A DNA stretch of 64,000 nucleotides from contig JADJNA010000056.1 in NCBI GenBank assembly GCA_016709305.1, forward strand, positions 1-64,000, read 5' to 3'. A program made the position numbers and the translations under genes. Numbering within the stretch: the stretch's first letter is position 1; every line of letters starts with the position of its first letter. The notes under the pieces were generated by a model that saw only the letters and a program-made list of their open reading frames with translations, had not been told where the DNA came from and searched no databases. This DNA is from Candidatus Villigracilis saccharophilus. GTDB taxonomy: Bacteria > Chloroflexota > Anaerolineae > Anaerolineales > Villigracilaceae. Positions 46,614-56,804 of the stretch are shown piece after piece.

Positions 46614-47645
46614 CTATGTAATATCGAGTGTGATTTTGCCAAAATTCTCACCGCGCCACAGTCTTTCTTGCGCTGCGGCAGCTTCCTGGAGCGGAAAGAT
46701 CCTATCGAGGATCGGCTTGAGTTTTCCAGCGACGATCAAGTCCATTACCTCGGAGAAGTCCGCCAGCGTACTCATGGTGGAGCCGATGATCGAAAGGTGT
46801 TTCGCAAAAATAAAGCGGTTATCTATTTCGAAACGCGGCGCGCCTGTGTTACCGACGGTCAGTAGGCGGCCCCCTTTGCGAAGGGCGCGCAAGCTCAATG
46901 GGAATGTTGTGCCGACATTATCGATCACCACGTCAACGCCGCGCTTTTCGGTTGCGCTGAAAACGGCTTTTGACCAGTCTTCCGTTCGCGACCGGTCGAT
47001 CAGGATGTCTGCGCCAAGGGATTGGGCTGCCTCAAGTTTGGATTTGTTCGATCCGATGACTATAACACGCGCGCCAAGAAATTTAGCGATCTGGATGCTG
47101 GCGGAATTCACGCCTCCGCCCGCGCCGACAATCGCCACGGTTTCACCGACGTGTACTCCGCCGCGCTTGACCATTGAATGCCAGGCGGTTTGATACACCA
47201 GGCCGGATGCGGCTGCCGCGTGAAAATCAAGATCGCTGGGTAGTTTATAAATCTGGCGGGCGGGTAGACAGATATATTCCGCATATGTCCCGCGCATCGT
47301 CTCGCCAAGCAGATGCCAATCGCGGCATAAATTATCCTGACCTTGCAAGCAGAATTCGCACTTGCCGCATCCCAAATTCGCATTGATAACGACCCGATCA
47401 CCAGGTTTAAGTTCGGTGATATTTTCACCAATTTGGATGACTTCCCCAGCGCCATCAGCTCCATTGATATGAGGCATCTCAAGCTTTAGTCCCGGCCAGC
47501 CATTGCGGACAAAAACATCCATGCGGTTCAAAGCAGCTGCGCGCAAGCGGATCAATACCTCGTCAGCCTTAGGCTGTGGCGTTGGAAAATCTGTATATTG
47601 AAGGACCTCAGGCCCGCCGTGCTGATGAAAAAGGATCGCTTTCAT
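46614..47645 (-). CDS. Zinc-binding medium-chain alcohol dehydrogenase family protein
   Basis: A 343-residue MDR enzyme. The catalytic domain has NGADGAGEVIQIGENITELK; the structural zinc cysteines are in GCGKCEFCLQGQDNLCRDW. The Rossmann half has ETVAIVGAGGGVNSASIQIA, which binds NAD(P)H. It resembles quinone oxidoreductases and alcohol dehydrogenases; the substrate is open. Start ATG 47645. It lies downstream of the large glycosyltransferase, same direction, 93 bases away. Confidence 0.88.
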   Translation of the reverse strand: MKAILFHQHGGPEVLQYTDFPTPQPKADEVLIRLRAAALNRMDVFVRNGWPGLKLEMPHINGADGAGEVIQIGENITELKPGDRVVINANLGCGKCEFCLQGQDNLCRDWHLLGETMRGTYAEYICLPARQIYKLPSDLDFHAAAASGLVYQTAWHSMVKRGGVHVGETVAIVGAGGGVNSASIQIAKFLGARVIVIGSNKSKLEAAQSLGADILIDRSRTEDWSKAVFSATEKRGVDVVIDNVGTTFPLSLRALRKGGRLLTVGNTGAPRFEIDNRFIFAKHLSIIGSTMSTLADFSEVMDLIVAGKLKPILDRIFPLQEAAAAQERLWRGENFGKITLDIT

Positions 47646-47738
47646 GGTTTTGAAAAATTCTGTAATTTAAGCTGATGTGAGTGCAAAAAGAAGAAACGCC
47701 ACATTTTAACTGTAAATGGGTGCAAATTTGGCAGAGCG

Positions 47739-50700
47739 CTATTGAAGCGTAAACTGCGCCTTGTCGCTTTCAATACCGCGCGATCCGCTTGAATCGATCA
47801 AACTGTCGCCATCAAATATGCGGACCTTCCAGCGGTATTCACCGGGCATCATGGATTCATCCATCCTAAATTGGCTGTCTTTTGTTCCAATTTCACCGGA
47901 GTAGTAGGCTTGTTCCCAAAGGCTGTCTTCAAGGTCCGGGGTAAAACTTAAATCGGATGTGACGACAACAGAATCTATAAAAACGCTGTATTGTTCATCG
48001 GCGCCATATGTCCGCGATAGGGATAGAGGAAGTTCTCCGGAACCCAGCTCATAAGTACCGATGGACTTCCATGTCCATTCTTCGATTGGACTCCCGGTCT
48101 CGGCAAATTCATTTGTTTGTCCATGAATGCTTATGAAATTATGTTGATCGTTATTGCGCCGTTTGTAATATCGGACCCAAAGCCGGTACTGCCCTGATTT
48201 TGTAACGTTTATGGAATATGTTGTTTCTCCTGAGTCCCAATTATCCAATACAAAGCCTGTGCCTGAGAATCCATTGATATATCCGCCGTTGGGGTACCAG
48301 CCTGATCCAGAGAAGGCGTCTTCTGCTTCGATCCAGATGATATTAGCGCGCTTGCGATCAAGCGTTAGCGCGAAACTGGTTGACAAGGTGTCGTTTGGAT
48401 TCCAGCTAAAATTAATCGGAGTTGTTGAAACCAGATTTTTTGGTGTTGTAGTCATCGGGGCGGGTGGAGAGTAACAAACGGGTGACTGAAGTGCTTGCGG
48501 GCTGAAATGATAGATATCGAAGTACACCGCCTGGCGAAGTAACTCAGCTTGCGGATAGCAAGTGAGGATAACCCGTATGACCTGTTCCCGCTCTTCGGCA
48601 AGGTTCGGGGCAGTCTTATCATAAACAACATCCAGTCCGCCAATATCTTTGTTTAACCAAAGGGCGGAGAGAAGTGAATTCATTTCCAGCTGTTTGTAAT
48701 GTTCCGCGGCATCCAGTCCGAGATTCTTTGCGCCGCCGACGGCGTATAGCAAAACATGGGATTCGACAAAAACCGAATCTTCTTGATTGGGCATGTAAGG
48801 GAAAAGGAGCAGCGGCGTTTCTTTGGCAGAGTCCAGTGTCAGGTCTGCAAGTTCGCGGCGTTTTTGGCGCTCTTCGGGATCCGTCAATTCGGTTCTGAAA
48901 ATGACGTAATCTTTGATAAGGATGGATGCGATGAGCAATCCAAACACTGGCACTGCGGCGGAAATTTTTTGATTCTCAAAAAAAGCGCGCAGAGATGCGA
49001 GAGTGACCCATAACCCGAGCGCGCCCCAGATCATGAGCGGCGGTATGGCAAGATACATCACTCTTGGCCACGGTGATCCGAGCAGGATCGGTCCTGTCAG
49101 AATGTGAATTGCGTACCAGAGCGGAATAAATGTGAAATGTGCGCGGCGTATATTCCATAAGTTGTAAATCAAGCCTATCACGATAAAAGGAAGCAGCAAG
49201 GGATTGACAAGGGGACCGCTCCAGTTAATAAGTGAGTCAACCCAAACTACACGCGAAAAGGTAACTTCCAGCACGGTAACAAAGTTTCCCCAGAATAAAG
49301 TAATCAGATTTAGCAGGTCCTGCGGGTTGAATGAGCCGGCCAGCCAGCCCATATGGTGGCCTTGCCGCTCCGCCATGTATTCACGGGTCAACCCGAAATA
49401 GATCACAATTACAGGCCAGATGACCAATGCAAGGTTGGTTATCCAGCTTATGATAGAAGCCCGCTTGTTCCTGATTTCAAAAATTGCATAGCCGATCAAA
49501 TAAAGAAACGCAGCCACTATGTTTGGATAAAAGGTTTCGTAAGTTAGCATCCCCATACAAAGCAGAATTCCTGCAAATTGGAATTGCCAGAGTTTTCGGT
49601 CTCGTAATGCCAGAAATAATACGGCCAGCGAGGCGATCATCCATGCTTCGGGAGGCGTATTATGTAGCGCCTGATGTGATGCATTAAGTTCGATAAAGGA
49701 AAGGCTGAACAGCAAGGAGGCGAGTAATCCGGCAGCTTTGCTGGAGGTGAGGAAACGGACCAGAAAATATAGACAGACCACAGCGATCAGGCTGAGAACC
49801 GCGCTTTCTATTCGCGCTGAAACAAAGTCCAGACCGAAGATCCGCAGGAAGACCGAACGCATCCAGAAATCAACAGGGAGAAACTTGAAGTGCCTTCCTC
49901 CAAATTCGCCGATATCGACTCGCAAGATGGTGGAATACCAGGTCTGCACCGTCCACTTGCTTTCATCAGCTTCGACCCCGTAAACGCGGGAGCTCAAGTC
50001 GAAGAAGCGCGTCATGATTGTCAGAAGGATGATCAAACTTAATAAGATGGCTTCACCGCGATGATTTAATTGAAGCTGGCTGGTAAAGATGGATTTCCAT
50101 TTTGGGTTGTTGTGTGCCCAGATCAATAATCCAATGGCGCTCATTAGGTAGGCTAATATACCGACCCGAAAAGATTGGTTGTTTATCATCATCTGTGCAA
50201 AAACTGCCAATATCACTGCGCCGATCAATATTATTCCATCGGGAATTTGGAGAGCTGGGAGATTGATCGATTCCTTCAGATTGTTAAATCCTGGCAATCC
50301 GGAAAATGAAAGTTTCGGTAATCTTATTTTGGGCAGGTGGATCTTTATATAATAATCCGTTCCGTTGTCATCGCGGACAGGTTTGAACTGTGTCTTGAAC
50401 AAATAACCGCGTTTACTGGATGTTGGCGCATTTTCTTGGTTGAGTTGGAAAAAACCTTGTTCCACAGCCCACTCGGGAGGTTCACTGATCGTGATCTCTT
50501 TGACCTTCGAGACAGTCGGGGCGGGAACGGATTCTGTCAAAATATCATAGTCGTCTGCTGGAAAATTTAAGGGCTCAAGGACAGGGGCGTTCATCCAGTT
50601 TGTCAGGCGTGAAAGGGTGGGGAATTTGAACAGCCATTTCGAGGGCAAAAACGCGGCAATTGTGAAACATGCCAAAAGCCCCGCAAGAAGCGCCCAAAGT

Positions 50701-52976
50701 GAAAAACGAGTATAGGACTCCGACAGGATGACTATGAAGGGTTTGTCCTGCTCAAAAACGAATGGAGTGTTCATTCCGGCTACCAGAACTGCCCCTCCGC
50801 CTGTGGAGTAGAAAATTCTGCCGGTGAACGAATCGCCCCACTGTTTTCTTAAAACCGCATCAACCTGTTCCATTATTTGAGGTGGATAAAAGACGATGGT
50901 CGGCTGGCTCGAGAACTTCTTTTGCTCACTTAATACCAGGCTTGCTGAAACCGATTCGTATGGAATATTCTTGCGAAATTCTTCAACGGCGTAAGGGCGG
51001 ATATCTTTTTGGAGTGGGTCTGTATAAAGCTCAACGAATGACTCTCCTTTAGAATCCAATATTGCCCAGGAAACCACCTGGTCTGGCTGTGCGTGGTAGA
51101 GTGCCGGTACGCGCCCGAAAAAATCATAAATACCGCTGGCTGCTATGACCAAGGTAAATAATAGAAGAGAAATTATCCCCATTTTTTTCCGCGGGAATAG
51201 CATGGCCGCGACTGCACTTGCCGCCGCATTTAAGCCGATGCCGGTTAGAAGCGCGAGCGCAGGAATGATCGTGATCATATGGGTGTGCCGCGGAGGGACA
51301 GTGTTCAGTGCGCTTAATCCAAAGACGTTGGCAAAGAACCAGAGGATGATCAGGAGGCTGCGCGGCTGTTTGAATGTTTTTAATGTCAGCGCAAATCCCA
51401 ACAGGTAAAAAATAACCCCGCTCGTGCCGGCAAGCGGAAAGGCTATGTAATGTTCGGAGATCAGCCCCTGTCGTTGGAAGACGATCATGGTACGGAGAAA
51501 ACCGCGCAAGATCAGAGTGAGGTAAATTTTTGGGTTGTAAAATAATTCATTGTCATTGATGGTGAAGGACGGTGCAACTGAGAAGAGTTCCTCTTTTGAA
51601 TAAAACTGTAAACCATTGAATGAATTGAAGAACGCGCTTTCCCACATCTTGTAACTCATGGCTTGCGGGTCTGCGATGGAGCCATGTGCGATGTACGGGG
51701 CTGCGACCAAACCAAAGCCTATTCCCAGGACGGCTATGGAAAGTAGAAATTCCTTGAATGTGATTTTTTTTCCAAACCAGAGCAGGCCAACAAATGCAAG
51801 TGAAATGACGATACTAAAACGCGCCGCGAAGTATGTATAAAATCCCAGACCTGCCGTGGCGCCTGCTAGGAAAAGATAAAAACTGCTTTTGCGGTATATG
51901 CCAATGTATAACCAGTAAAGCGTTAAGGTCATAAAGAACAAGGCTTGGATGTTGTTATACCCGAGCCGCGAAAAGTCAATGAAATATGGACTGCTCGCCA
52001 ATGCGATGGCAGAGACCACGGCAACCTTGCGTCCGTATCCTTCCCGGGCTAGCAGATATAAAGGTGGAAGAGCGGCAATTCCCATTATCACCGAACTAAA
52101 GCGCCAACCCCAGAGATCGATACCGAAAAGCCGCATGAACCAACTTTGCAGAATCGAGCTAAACACAGGAAATGAATATACTCCCGAGGCGAATATGGAG
52201 GGTTTGAAATTGTCTTGAGCGATGTCACGCGCAATTGTCCAGAAGTTACCCTCATCGCCCATTAGCTGGTCTGGCAGTCCCTGTAGGCGGTACACTCCCG
52301 CCAGGATGGCCGCGATCATCAATCCGATCATCCACAACCAGTCGCTGCGTTCAAGATGTGGTGATAGATCCACCCGCCGATCAACATCCCATGCTGCTAT
52401 TGCAAAGGTGAAAATTATTAAACTGAGGATCCAAACCGGAACTTGAAATACCAGGAAATTTTCTGACCTGATACCCACGATCAGGAATATGAATAGTCCG
52501 CATGCGATCAGCAGCCAGCGCCAGTGCGGAAATATCCTGCGTACGTCAATTGCGACGTTGTTGAAAAACTCGCGGGGCTTGGGCAGGAGGGAAACACCCT
52601 GTAATCCCATTGAAAGTAATATCCCGCCAAATAAAAATAAAGGGAGTGCGTTTAGTATATTATCGACTCCCGGATCTCCAAGAAATAATTTTTCGTTAAG
52701 CCAAATCCCCGCTTTGGTTGGCTGGGATTCCGGAATGGTTTGTTTGTTGATTTGCCTCTGTCCGATGACAATCAGGGTCACTCCTAAAAAAGCGAGTATC
52801 CATCGAGATCTCAGCCAGTTTAGATCGATCCGCCCAGAATGAGAAAATATCCATTGGGCAAGCTTACTTTTGCTGAATTCTTTCCTTTTTCTTCTCATCC
52901 ACTTTATTAAATGCCAATCCATGTACAAAGCGATGACAGCGGCCATGCCAATCAAAAAAAATTGATTGAAAGACAT
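47739..52976 (-). CDS. Giant double GT-C glycosyltransferase with a carbohydrate-binding-like C terminus
   Basis: A 1745-residue intact protein. Module 1 (about residues 1-800) has the GT39-type acidic motif in GLPDQLMGDEGNFWTIARDI and about 13 membrane helices. Module 2 (about 900-1480) repeats the layout, with GVEADESKWTVQTWYSTI. After it comes an extracytoplasmic end: PINFSWNPNDTLSTSFALTL looks like the first strands of a fibronectin-type fold, IEAEDAFSGSGWYPNGGYIN through VDSVVV resembles a CBM6/35 jelly roll, and MPGEYRWKVRIFDGDSLIDS seems to resume the first fold. The two catalytic units may come from duplication or fusion. ATG 52976 follows the upstream dehydrogenase stop by ten bases. 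Confidence 0.82.
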   Translation of the reverse strand: MSFNQFFLIGMAAVIALYMDWHLIKWMRRKRKEFSKSKLAQWIFSHSGRIDLNWLRSRWILAFLGVTLIVIGQRQINKQTIPESQPTKAGIWLNEKLFLGDPGVDNILNALPLFLFGGILLSMGLQGVSLLPKPREFFNNVAIDVRRIFPHWRWLLIACGLFIFLIVGIRSENFLVFQVPVWILSLIIFTFAIAAWDVDRRVDLSPHLERSDWLWMIGLMIAAILAGVYRLQGLPDQLMGDEGNFWTIARDIAQDNFKPSIFASGVYSFPVFSSILQSWFMRLFGIDLWGWRFSSVIMGIAALPPLYLLAREGYGRKVAVVSAIALASSPYFIDFSRLGYNNIQALFFMTLTLYWLYIGIYRKSSFYLFLAGATAGLGFYTYFAARFSIVISLAFVGLLWFGKKITFKEFLLSIAVLGIGFGLVAAPYIAHGSIADPQAMSYKMWESAFFNSFNGLQFYSKEELFSVAPSFTINDNELFYNPKIYLTLILRGFLRTMIVFQRQGLISEHYIAFPLAGTSGVIFYLLGFALTLKTFKQPRSLLIILWFFANVFGLSALNTVPPRHTHMITIIPALALLTGIGLNAAASAVAAMLFPRKKMGIISLLLFTLVIAASGIYDFFGRVPALYHAQPDQVVSWAILDSKGESFVELYTDPLQKDIRPYAVEEFRKNIPYESVSASLVLSEQKKFSSQPTIVFYPPQIMEQVDAVLRKQWGDSFTGRIFYSTGGGAVLVAGMNTPFVFEQDKPFIVILSESYTRFSLWALLAGLLACFTIAAFLPSKWLFKFPTLSRLTNWMNAPVLEPLNFPADDYDILTESVPAPTVSKVKEITISEPPEWAVEQGFFQLNQENAPTSSKRGYLFKTQFKPVRDDNGTDYYIKIHLPKIRLPKLSFSGLPGFNNLKESINLPALQIPDGIILIGAVILAVFAQMMINNQSFRVGILAYLMSAIGLLIWAHNNPKWKSIFTSQLQLNHRGEAILLSLIILLTIMTRFFDLSSRVYGVEADESKWTVQTWYSTILRVDIGEFGGRHFKFLPVDFWMRSVFLRIFGLDFVSARIESAVLSLIAVVCLYFLVRFLTSSKAAGLLASLLFSLSFIELNASHQALHNTPPEAWMIASLAVLFLALRDRKLWQFQFAGILLCMGMLTYETFYPNIVAAFLYLIGYAIFEIRNKRASIISWITNLALVIWPVIVIYFGLTREYMAERQGHHMGWLAGSFNPQDLLNLITLFWGNFVTVLEVTFSRVVWVDSLINWSGPLVNPLLLPFIVIGLIYNLWNIRRAHFTFIPLWYAIHILTGPILLGSPWPRVMYLAIPPLMIWGALGLWVTLASLRAFFENQKISAAVPVFGLLIASILIKDYVIFRTELTDPEERQKRRELADLTLDSAKETPLLLFPYMPNQEDSVFVESHVLLYAVGGAKNLGLDAAEHYKQLEMNSLLSALWLNKDIGGLDVVYDKTAPNLAEEREQVIRVILTCYPQAELLRQAVYFDIYHFSPQALQSPVCYSPPAPMTTTPKNLVSTTPINFSWNPNDTLSTSFALTLDRKRANIIWIEAEDAFSGSGWYPNGGYINGFSGTGFVLDNWDSGETTYSINVTKSGQYRLWVRYYKRRNNDQHNFISIHGQTNEFAETGSPIEEWTWKSIGTYELGSGELPLSLSRTYGADEQYSVFIDSVVVTSDLSFTPDLEDSLWEQAYYSGEIGTKDSQFRMDESMMPGEYRWKVRIFDGDSLIDSSGSRGIESDKAQFTLQ

Positions 52977-52986
52977 CGGGATCGTC

Positions 52987-54156
52987 CTAACGAAGACTGG
53001 TTTCCATACGTGAGATTACAAGCCGCTGTATCTCGCTTGTGCCTTCATAGATTTCAGTTATTTTTGCGTCGCGGAAATACCGTTCCACGGGAAGTTCCTT
53101 GCTGTAGCCCATGCCACCATGGATTTGCACTGATTGATGTGTAACGAACATGGCGGTTTCAGAAGCGAACAATTTTGCCATGGATGCTTCGAGTGAGTAG
53201 CGTCCGCCGGTTTCTTTAGATTTTTCTTTTGCGATCGCGGCGTTGTAGATCAACAAACGGGATGCTTCGATGCGGGTCTTCATATCTGCGATCTTGAAGC
53301 CTGTCCCTTGGAAGGCTCCGATCGGCTGACCAAATGCCTCACGCTGCCCCGCGTACTGTCGTGCTGCTTCGTAGGCGGCTTCTGCAATTCCTAGGGCTTG
53401 AGTCGCGATGCCTATGCGGCCTGCGTCTAGAACAGTCATGGCGATCTTGAACCCATCGCCCTCGTCCCCGAGTCTATTCTCGGCTGGGACACGGCAGTCT
53501 TCAAAGATGATCTCACTGGTTGCGGACGCGCGGATGCCTAACTTGGGTTCCTTCTTGCCGCGTACGATACCTTTTGTTTTTCCATCCACGAGAAATGCGC
53601 TGACGCCTTTTTGTTTTTTATCAGGATCGGTCATCATGAAAACGACAAAGTAATCCGCCACCGGTCCGCTCGTGACCCAGGATTTACGGCCATTCAAAAT
53701 GTAGGAATCGCCGTCGCGTGTGGCACGGCTTTTCATCGTGCCCGCGTCCGATCCACTTTGGGGTTCTGTCAGGGAATACGCGCCGATGGCTTTACCGGAT
53801 GCGATGGGTGTGATGAATTTTTTCCTTTGCTCTTCGGTTCCAAATTTCAAAATTCCATGACAATATAGCGAATTATTGACAGACATGATGACGCCGTGCG
53901 CAGCGTCCACTTTGCATATTTCCTCAAGCGCCAGGACATAAGAGAGAGAGTCCATGCCGGCGCCGCCATACTCTTCGGGAATTTCGATGCCCATAAAACC
54001 GAGCGCTCCCATTTTTTTGATTGTGTTATATGGGAATTCTCCGCTTTCATCGAATTCGGCCGCGATGGGCGCGATCTCTTTTTGGGCAAAATCACGGGCT
54101 GCGTCACGCAGCATTTTATGTTCAGTGGTAAGTGGGTAGATTGGAAGGTCGGTCAC
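52987..54156 (-). CDS. Acyl-CoA dehydrogenase
   Basis: A 389-residue enzyme from GTG 54156 (VTDLPIYPL), which has GGAGG eight bases upstream; the frame extends to 54330 but without a start signal. Signature regions are AIGAYSLTEPQSGSDAGTMK, YILNGRKSWVTSGPVADYFV, QIHGGMGYSKELPVERYFRD and TEIYEGTSEIQRLVISRM with the catalytic glutamate. It matches butyryl/short-chain types most closely. It may be co-transcribed with the large glycosyltransferase gene downstream (ten-base gap). A TATAAT near 54185-54190 lies upstream. Confidence 0.92.
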   Translation of the reverse strand: MTDLPIYPLTTEHKMLRDAARDFAQKEIAPIAAEFDESGEFPYNTIKKMGALGFMGIEIPEEYGGAGMDSLSYVLALEEICKVDAAHGVIMSVNNSLYCHGILKFGTEEQRKKFITPIASGKAIGAYSLTEPQSGSDAGTMKSRATRDGDSYILNGRKSWVTSGPVADYFVVFMMTDPDKKQKGVSAFLVDGKTKGIVRGKKEPKLGIRASATSEIIFEDCRVPAENRLGDEGDGFKIAMTVLDAGRIGIATQALGIAEAAYEAARQYAGQREAFGQPIGAFQGTGFKIADMKTRIEASRLLIYNAAIAKEKSKETGGRYSLEASMAKLFASETAMFVTHQSVQIHGGMGYSKELPVERYFRDAKITEIYEGTSEIQRLVISRMETSLR

Positions 54157-54286
54157 TTTGTCCTCCAGAGAATAAGATTTATGAATTATACCGTGATGTA
54201 TGCGGGAATGATTCGGGCTGGCAATGTTCATCGAGCGGTGGCAGATTTCGGGTGTTTTGAAGCGTGTCGTTATCGGATATGGAGTA

Positions 54287-54314
54287 TTGACGCATCTTTC
54301 AAAATCGTTATAAT
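54287..54314 (+). promoter_or_regulatory. Sigma70-type promoter of the pot operon
   Basis: TTGACG (54287-54292) and TATAAT (54309-54314) with a 16-base spacer. The predicted leader to the potD ATG is about 130 bases, with AAGGAGAGAG just before the start. The leader contains no obvious known riboswitch. Confidence 0.75.
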
Positions 54315-54450
54315 CTGCGCACTTCGACAATAGTCATCATCGCGCTTACCGATTCGGATTCGAAATCAGAGGTCGTTTTCCGAAAAGGTGGCGATTTGTT
54401 TTATTGATGGCCTGTCGGTCCAAATCTATTCAACTCAAAAAGGAGAGAGA

Positions 54451-55707
54451 ATGAATAAGTTTTTGTTTAAGTTAATGGCTGTGTTTGTGCTGGCCAGCAT
54501 GGCGTTGTCAGCCTGTGGCGGCGGCAATGACCAGGATAGCGATGATGCTTCCTCAGCCACCGAACCTTCGGCCGCCACAGAAGCGCCCGCTGCTACTGAG
54601 GCGCCTGCCGCTGCCACGGAAGCTCCCGCTGCAGCTGGGAATGAAGGCGAAGTTTCAATCGTTGCCTGGCCCGGTTATATTGAGCGCGGCGCGAACGATG
54701 CGGCCTACGATTGGGTGACTGCCTTTGAGCTGCAGACTGGTTGTAAAGTCAATGTGAAAGATGCGGCTACCTCCGATGAAATGGTGACGCTGATGTCTTC
54801 CGGTGAATATGATCTGGTGACGGCCTCCGGTGATTCCAGCCTGCGCATGATCATGGGTGGCGTCGTTCAGGAAATTGATGTCACCAAGATTCCTTCCTAT
54901 GGAAATGTGGATGAACGTCTTCAGACTGCGGCATGGCATACTGTTGACGGCAAACATTACGGCGTGCCGTATCAATGGGGTCCGAATGTGTTGATGTACA
55001 ACACCGAGGCTTTCGGCGGCGAAGCGCCCACATCCTGGAATGTTGTTTTTGAAGAGCAGAATTTGGCTGACGGGAAATCCAACAAGGATCGCGTTCAGGC
55101 TTATTCCGGTCCCATCTACATAGCCGATGCCGCTTTGTATTTGAAGTCTGCCAAACCCGAGCTTGGCATTGAAGACCCGTACGAATTGAACGAGGAACAG
55201 TTTGCCGCTGCTTTGGACCTTCTTCGCCAGCAGCGCCAGATCGCGCCTAAGTATTGGGGCGATTATTTGATCCAGGTTGAGGATTTTACAAGCGAGGGCT
55301 TTGTGGCTTCCTCCTCTTGGCCTTTGCAGGTGAATCTGCTTCAAGGGGCTGACCAGCCGATCGCCAGCGTTGTACCTCAGGAAGGCGCGACCGGTTGGGC
55401 TGACACCACCATGATGGCTGCCAATGCGCCTCATCCGACCTGCGCCTATCTCTGGCTTGAACACTCCATTGACCCCAAGGTTCAAGGCGATGTGGCTTCC
55501 TGGTTCGGTTCGGCTCCCTCCGTCCCTGCGGCTTGCGATGGCGCCAGTGAATTGCTCGGCACCGAAGGCTGCGCCGCGAACGGCTTCGACACCTTCGATC
55601 AGATCTATTTCTGGAAGACCCCGGTCGCTGAATGCGGTAACGGCAAGTCAGATTGTGTCACATACGACCGCTGGACTGAAGAGTTCACCGCTATTGTAGG
55701 TCAGTAA
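54451..55707 (+). CDS. potD: Polyamine-type ABC transporter substrate-binding lipoprotein
   Basis: A 418-residue lipoprotein. The signal ends in LASMALSACGGG; a linker of ATEAPA repeats (about residues 35-62) follows, then a type II periplasmic-binding domain: VSIVAWPGYIERGAND, VTAFELQTGCKVNVKDAATS and DEMVTLMSSGEYDLVTASGD, YGVPYQWGPNVLMYN. This is the PotD/PotF pattern for spermidine/putrescine binding. It is the first and probably most abundant gene product of the operon, with a hairpin after it. Specificity for polyamines is inferred from the operon and motifs. Confidence 0.9.
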   Translation: MNKFLFKLMAVFVLASMALSACGGGNDQDSDDASSATEPSAATEAPAATEAPAAATEAPAAAGNEGEVSIVAWPGYIERGANDAAYDWVTAFELQTGCKVNVKDAATSDEMVTLMSSGEYDLVTASGDSSLRMIMGGVVQEIDVTKIPSYGNVDERLQTAAWHTVDGKHYGVPYQWGPNVLMYNTEAFGGEAPTSWNVVFEEQNLADGKSNKDRVQAYSGPIYIADAALYLKSAKPELGIEDPYELNEEQFAAALDLLRQQRQIAPKYWGDYLIQVEDFTSEGFVASSSWPLQVNLLQGADQPIASVVPQEGATGWADTTMMAANAPHPTCAYLWLEHSIDPKVQGDVASWFGSAPSVPAACDGASELLGTEGCAANGFDTFDQIYFWKTPVAECGNGKSDCVTYDRWTEEFTAIVGQ

Positions 55708-55723
55708 GTTTCTGTGTATGATG

Positions 55724-55753
55724 ATAGGGACACGGCAGACGCCGTGTCCCTAT
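55724..55753 (+). terminator. Intercistronic hairpin between potD and potA
   Basis: A perfect 13-bp GC-rich stem (55724-55736 with 55741-55753) with an AGAC loop and a short T run after it. It probably stops part of the transcripts or protects potD mRNA, so the binding protein is made in excess. Confidence 0.75.
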
Positions 55754-55774
55754 TCCATTTTATGAGGGCAGACA

Positions 55775-56803
55775 ATGAGCGAAACGGCAATTCTTTTTAA
55801 GAGCGTAAGCCGTCATTTTGGCGAGATCAAGGCGGTGGATAACATTGAATTGGAAATTCAGGATGGGGAATTCTTTTCCATGCTGGGTCCTTCAGGATCA
55901 GGCAAGACAACCTGTTTAAGAATGATCGCAGGGTTTGACCGGCCCACTTCCGGCCAGATCATCCTGTATGGTCAGGATGTTTCCAATCTGCCTCCTTATG
56001 AACGTTCGGTCAACACGGTCTTTCAGGATTATGCCTTGTTCCCTCACATGACCGTTGAAGATAATATCGGTTATGGTCTGATGATCAAAGGCATGGCAAA
56101 GCCTGAGCGCAAGAAACTGGTGGATGAAATGCTCGGCTTGGTTCAATTGCCGAATTTTGGGGGACGCAAACCCTCCCAGCTTTCCGGTGGACAAAGACAG
56201 CGCGTCGCTCTTGCCCGCGCGCTGATCAATCATCCCAAAGTGCTCCTGCTCGATGAGCCGCTCGGTGCGCTTGACTTGAAACTGCGCCAGCAGATGCAGG
56301 TCGAATTAAAGAACATCCAGCGCAAGGTGGGCATCACATTCATCTTTGTCACACATGATCAGGAAGAGGCCTTGACCATGAGTGACCGCATCGCAGTTTT
56401 CAGCGCCGGCAAGATCGAACAGGTCGGGACGCCTGCCGAAGTGTACGAGCATCCATCCACAACATTTGTAGCAGGGTTTGTGGGGACGTCCAATCTTGTT
56501 TCCGGTGTGGTTGCAAATCGAATCACGGGTTCGCCGAAGCAGTTCTCCGTGCGCCCGGAAAAGATCCATCTCGCCAAAGCGGATGACAGGATCGGTGATG
56601 ATATGTTTGTAGCAGATGGAACTGTCCGCGATGTGGTTTACCTGGGATTGTTCACGCGCTATCTGGTCGAATTGGAAGGCGGCGGCGATTTGGTAGTGGT
56701 GGAGCAAAACCTGAATACCACCTCAATGGATGTTACCCGCGCGAAAAACCAAAAAGTCCGTCTGCTATGGAAGAAAGAGCACGTCAGTTACGTGGGAGGC
56801 TAG
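55775..56803 (+). CDS. potA: Polyamine ABC transporter ATP-binding protein
   Basis: A 342-residue ATPase. Walker A GPSGSGKTT at residues 38-46; the Q loop VFQDYALFPHMTV, signature LSGGQRQRVALARAL and Walker B VLLLDEPLGALDLKLR. The C-terminal TOBE domain (SVRPEKIHLAK, then GTVRDVVYLGLFTRYLVEL) is typical of PotA. It powers import through PotB-PotC. The stop is followed by the potB ATG after one base. Confidence 0.95.
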   Translation: MSETAILFKSVSRHFGEIKAVDNIELEIQDGEFFSMLGPSGSGKTTCLRMIAGFDRPTSGQIILYGQDVSNLPPYERSVNTVFQDYALFPHMTVEDNIGYGLMIKGMAKPERKKLVDEMLGLVQLPNFGGRKPSQLSGGQRQRVALARALINHPKVLLLDEPLGALDLKLRQQMQVELKNIQRKVGITFIFVTHDQEEALTMSDRIAVFSAGKIEQVGTPAEVYEHPSTTFVAGFVGTSNLVSGVVANRITGSPKQFSVRPEKIHLAKADDRIGDDMFVADGTVRDVVYLGLFTRYLVELEGGGDLVVVEQNLNTTSMDVTRAKNQKVRLLWKKEHVSYVGG

Positions 56804-56804
56804 G

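Noticed and set aside
54655..55485. A 276-residue open frame on the minus strand opposite potD
   Set aside because: It lies wholly within the well-supported potD gene, has no ribosome-binding site and no recognisable domain.
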